Assembly (NCBI GenBank): GCA_008508345.1
Contig: QNGE01002680.1
Span: 35,920-99,919, forward strand
DNA: 64,000 nucleotides
Direction of reading: 5' to 3'
Source of the DNA: Paragonimus westermani
Lineage: Eukaryota > Platyhelminthes > Trematoda > Plagiorchiida > Troglotrematidae
Of the stretch, positions 60,457-64,000 are shown one piece after another. The notes under the pieces are model-generated. The model worked only from the letters and a program-made list of their open reading frames with translations. It made no database searches and was not told the origin of the DNA. Positions within the stretch are counted from its first letter, which is position 1. Every line of letters begins with the position of its first letter. A program made the translations under genes and the position numbers.

Positions 60457-60512
60457 ACAGATTGGGAATAACACAACGTTTCGAGCAAGTTGTAATACTC
60501 TACGTTTCAACC
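60457..60512. repeat. Dispersed repeat, copy 2 (partner 1496-1551)
   Basis: Same orientation and nearly the same sequence as 1496-1551; the minus strand encodes the conserved peptide RVLQLARNVVLFPIC. It ends exactly where the tandem unit starts. Confidence 0.6.
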
Positions 60513-61060
60513 ACCTTCAAAACACTGTCGACGCTCAACACATTAGAATTGCTAAGGAGGCAATGAACAAGCTGGCAGTGAGAATGTTTAGATACTGGGA
60601 GAGAATTTATTGGCTTCTAAGGGTTCTCCTATCCACCACTGTCTGCGGTTCTTGTCGAGTAGAAATTCTTTGCCGGATTGTACAGGATATCTATTTAGAT
60701 AGAAAATATGAGGCTTCACTGTGTCCGTTGCCAAGCGATAAGGTGATTTCATTTTGCACCCAGATAACACCGTTTACTTGTGGTTATTTTTCAGCTTTCG
60801 TCGAAGCTGATAAATTTCGGCTTGATGAAGGCAGACAAGGGTTTATCATGAAAGGTGAGTAGTGGTCCTAAAAGACTAGCACATGTTTTTGTACAGCTTG
60901 AATATCAATAAACAATGTTGACATACTAATACTTCGTATATTTCTGTACTTTGAGCAGCAAATCTAAACGATCGATTTTAGTCTATCTGCTAATGGCGAA
61001 CGCTTAAATTGATCGACAAACTGTTATACCCAAGACCAGCGAATCACCGGCTAACCAATA
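60513..61060 (+). repeat. Tandem-duplicated unit, copy 2
   Basis: It is the partner of 58842-59388. Sequence continues past it without interruption, so its right limit is set only by where copy 1 enters the gap. Confidence 0.9.
60795..60854 (+). CDS. Micro-exon, 60 bp (duplicate b)
   Basis: The acceptor is CTTGTGGTTATTTTTCAG and the donor GTGAGTAGTGG. The coding bases are identical to 59124-59183, giving FVEADKFRLDEGRQGFIMK in phase 1. If both copies are real the protein could contain this segment twice or alternatively. Confidence 0.7.
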
Positions 61061-61730
61061 AGTTGGACGGTTCCATGAAACCCTAGTTTATGACTATCCT
61101 GATGGATCCTGGTTGGGACAGCCTTTTCAACAGACACGAAATTATTTTATCTCACTTTGGGAGATTCTCAAAATAAAAACATCTATTGTCAAAACATTTA
61201 GCTCTGTTACCTGGAAAGACCTGTGAGAGGGATTAGACGAAATGCTGATTGAACAGTTACTGGGATTACTATCCATAACCTACATTCGTGAGGGCAGAGA
61301 AACAGAATCTTTCAGTCTCCTTTTGTTCTGTGCTAGGTTACGGGGTTGAAACGTTCAGCCAATTCCTAAAATGCGAGCCATCTGAACATGCTCGAAGTGG
61401 TATATGGCCACTAGTGAACAGGTTAGAAAACCAAGGGTAGCTGAAATGTAATTTTTTATGTTTGAACGTTTAGAAATGAATTGTGTATCTCTTTCCAGGT
61501 TCATCCTAATCTGCTTCATATTGCCGTAACTTGTAGTATTCGTGTACCTTTGTCCTTTCCAAACTGTCCATCACCGAGTTATGATTAACTAAGAATGATC
61601 AACTTCATCTAGCGTGTACAATGTCAGTGATTTGAAGAACACAGAAACAATTGCAGTCATACACGAATTAAAGTATATGTCACATATGTGAAACTTGTTG
61701 GTTGGTAAGTCTGTCTTTTTACATTTTCAG
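61061..61730. other. Putative intron
   Basis: A 48-bp unit ending in GTAAGT at 61705 is closed in phase 1 and leaves only 26 bp to the next acceptor; it is not called. Confidence 0.45.
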
Positions 61731-61769
61731 CCTTGATGAAAAATGCCTGGACGCAACACTGTTATCAAA
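61731..61769 (+). CDS. Micro-exon, 39 bp (last one seen)
   Basis: The acceptor CTGTCTTTTTACATTTTCAG and donor GTAAGTGCG are among the best in the window. Phase 1 reads LMKNAWTQHCYQ; phase 0 has an early TGA. The donor shows that the transcript continues; no terminal exon with a stop codon was recognised before the window ends. Confidence 0.7.
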
Positions 61770-63837
61770 GTAAGTGCGAACACTTTTGATATGGACAGCT
61801 CTGGGAGATAATTCTACCTCTGTTTTTTTTAAAGAATAGAGTCAGTACTAGCCTGACTTTAGCAAAAATTGGTACTCAGCCAGAGATTCGATCATATACT
61901 CCTTAAGACTCCTGTCTGGGTGTTAGTTCACTTAAGAACGTCGTCTGTGGAGAAAACTAGGTAAACAGTTCTTGCTCAAGTCACGTTTTGAAGTGCAGAA
62001 TACACAAATCAGAACGTGAGAAATTATTTGTTCAAATGACTAGAGACATTACGGAGGAACTGTCATAAATTTTTCACTGTGTAAAATGGGTTTTGTTGGA
62101 AAAAATTAGACGACTTACTATAGAACTCTGCAGATTTCTAATCATTAATGTGACGGTCATATGCTCCTAGATTTGGCTACACCCAACTATTCTATTCAAC
62201 GATGAATGATCATACCGTTGCTCGACTATCTCAAGGTTTGTTCTAGATAACGGCTCTCTCGGTGAACGATGCCGCGTAGAATAGTGTCTCGACCGCCCAA
62301 CCTAGTGAGCGGTCTGACTGATGTTGGTTGTGCGTTTTTAACAGTTGGCTAATTAGCCGAATAGCTGTATTTTAGAAGACCTCACTGCTGACCATGTGCT
62401 CCCGTTAAATGTATGATTCATTCAACAAGACACTCATTTACTATCGTTTTCATCAATGGACCGCAGATCCTGCATACAGATATAGCGAAACTGTAGATGG
62501 GCAGCATACATCCTTCGTTGTAGACACAGCTCAATAATGTCCCCGTACCGCAGAGAAAGCGCGTTTACGAAGATGACACATATTATCTCAGACCCATGTG
62601 AAAACCATCTGAACAGTTCTGCCACGTGAAATATTGACATAATCGCAGTCGGTGAAGCGACCTACGGTTTTATTTGGACAGCCGAAAAACCTGGGTTTCA
62701 GAACGCTTCAGTTTAAAGACACAAGGCACATTCTGATGCATATCGGTCTAGTAGTTCGAGTTACTCGTTACAACCAGAAAAGGGGTTAGAACATTATTCG
62801 CGTATTTCATATAGAGGAACTATTCAACGGGAAGCAACCGCACTTTGAACGCAATAACATATCCAAACTTAACTTCTAGCTTGTTAAGGAAGCTCAGTTC
62901 AACCGAAATGACTACCTCTAAATTGTTAATGTTCTTACACTGCGATAGTATCAACTTACTTGTTAATCTATGTTGATTCAAACTTAATGTCACTGACCCT
63001 TTCGATCCTCGATGTTTGAATTGATACGAACTATGTCAAGGTCGATTGCACGAGGTACACACATTTCACACCATCTATGAAAAAACCAAAGCTGGATTCT
63101 TATTTTTTTTCCATATTCTCCAGTGCCATGTTTGTTGCTTCGAGGACATTTCCTTCAACTGCTTCACACAAAGCTCTACGTAACATGGCGACAAGCACTG
63201 ATATCAGCATTCCCCTATTTTGTCAATATGAGACCATCAGTGAAATATACATTACTCACCTTGCGTGATAAGTAAGTTCTCGCCACATGTCCGGATGCTT
63301 ATGTTAGTATAGCACACAATTCTTCATTCGCTATTATGGAGATGTGCAGTAGAATTCAACTGCCGGTGAGTCACCCAACACCTACATACGACTCGAGTTG
63401 TCTTGTTGCTTCAAATATGTACGACACGTCAGAATAATGTTTGCTATTTACTGAGAGCCGTAAATGTATCGATAACTCTAGTTGCGTACTATCACCACTA
63501 GAACAGGTTCTTTTCATGCATCAATTATCAACAGTTAATCAGTCTTCGAAGCGTCATATTGCATGTTGTGTTTACTGGTGCGGTAAAACGGCGCTGGGAA
63601 AACGAGTACTGTATTGACAGTCGCAAGTGCGAAAGTGAACAAGCACGTCAAAGAACCGACGCCTTCCGGCCGCGATAAACGATTGGTAGTTACACTACAG
63701 CGTATGAAAAGCGACCAATCATATGCATGATTCAGCAAGTGTTACCAATGTCAATCGATCGGTTTGGTCCGGCGGAACAAAGTCGGTGGTCGCCCGTCTT
63801 GTTACTTCCCTCCGTTAAAAATGGGTTATTACACATA
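61770..63837. other. Putative intron or intergenic, nothing recognised
   Basis: Donor-like GTAAGT at 63272 and GTGAGT at 63365 lack a suitable phase 1 exon in front of them. Confidence 0.4.
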
Positions 63838-63933
63838 AGAACGACAGAGTAGCGAACAAGACTTGTTTTCTGTGTTTGATCATCAGGCTAATTACAACAC
63901 AATAGCAAGTCTTGTTCGCTACTCTGTCGTTCT
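63838..63933. repeat. Perfect 28-bp inverted repeat with 40-bp loop
   Basis: Bases 63838-63865 are the exact reverse complement of 63906-63933 (28 of 28). The word ATTACACATAAGA also occurs as a direct repeat just outside, at about 63828 and 63964. Confidence 0.85.
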
Positions 63934-64000
63934 CATGACTTCAATGGGTATTTTCGACCGAATATTACACATAAGACTTTTGACTGGGTCTAATGGACAA

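Noticed and set aside
59332..60566. Three open frames of 355-409 codons across the N run
   Set aside because: They are made of unknown bases and are gap artefacts.
61657..61704. 48-bp interval ending in GTAAGT just before the 61731 exon
   Set aside because: Closed in phases 0 and 1, and the intron to the next exon would be only 26 bp.
63233..63271. 39-bp interval ending in GTAAGT
   Set aside because: Stops in phases 0 and 1 and no pyrimidine tract.

Overview
The window reads as nuclear DNA of a metazoan with long introns, most probably a parasitic flatworm (Neodermata, likely a trematode). There is no dense gene packing and no bacterial-type operon, rRNA, CRISPR or plasmid signal. Coding information is mostly short exons with consensus GT/AG splice sites, set among transposable elements: a Penelope-like element, LINE 3' ends, tRNA-derived SINEs and a Tc1/mariner-type transposase relic. 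The organism call is inference from the repeat types and from the exon architecture described next.

The main feature is a plus-strand series of about 23 very short exons between 20.2 and 61.8 kb. Their lengths are 21, 24, 27, 30, 33, 36, 39, 42, 45 or 60 bp, all multiples of three, with 36 bp commonest. Nearly all have a strong pyrimidine tract plus AG and a GTAAGT/GTGAGT-like donor. All can be read in the same phase (phase 1 at both ends) without a stop, whereas phase 0 is closed in several of them. Two upstream exons (13866-13917 and 39320-39392) encode an ATG plus signal peptide and can also end in phase 1. Signal-peptide exon plus symmetric micro-exons is the architecture of the micro-exon genes (MEGs) known from schistosomes, so this is proposed as one or two MEG-like secreted-protein genes. 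Several micro-exons come as two-exon cassettes separated by introns of only 41-49 bp, and one 60-bp exon lies in a tandem duplication next to an assembly gap. The start, end and number of genes cannot be fixed without transcripts.

Layout: 1-794 transposase relic (minus); 1.27-1.55 kb fragment of a repeated protein; 5.86-6.77 kb diverged duplicate of 13.25-13.86 kb, with a SINE inside; 10.4-11.9 kb LINE end and two SINEs; 12.0-12.4 kb possible minus-strand exons; 13.87 kb first signal-peptide exon; 15.31-15.50 kb an EGF-domain exon (phase 1-1, perhaps a different gene); 17.0-17.4 kb possible minus-strand exons; 20-35 kb micro-exons interspersed with LINE fragments; 35-38.2 kb repeat-rich; 39.3 kb second signal-peptide exon; 40.5-47.5 kb paired micro-exons; 49.85-51.54 kb Penelope-like element; 53.1-53.3 kb three more micro-exons; 57.3-58.8 kb large inverted repeat and an old Penelope-like remnant; 58.8-61.1 kb tandem duplication with a 994-base N gap; 61.7 kb last micro-exon; 63.8 kb perfect 28-bp inverted repeat.

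Everything outside these calls looks like intron or intergenic DNA. Most long open frames there look like chance and are not annotated as genes.
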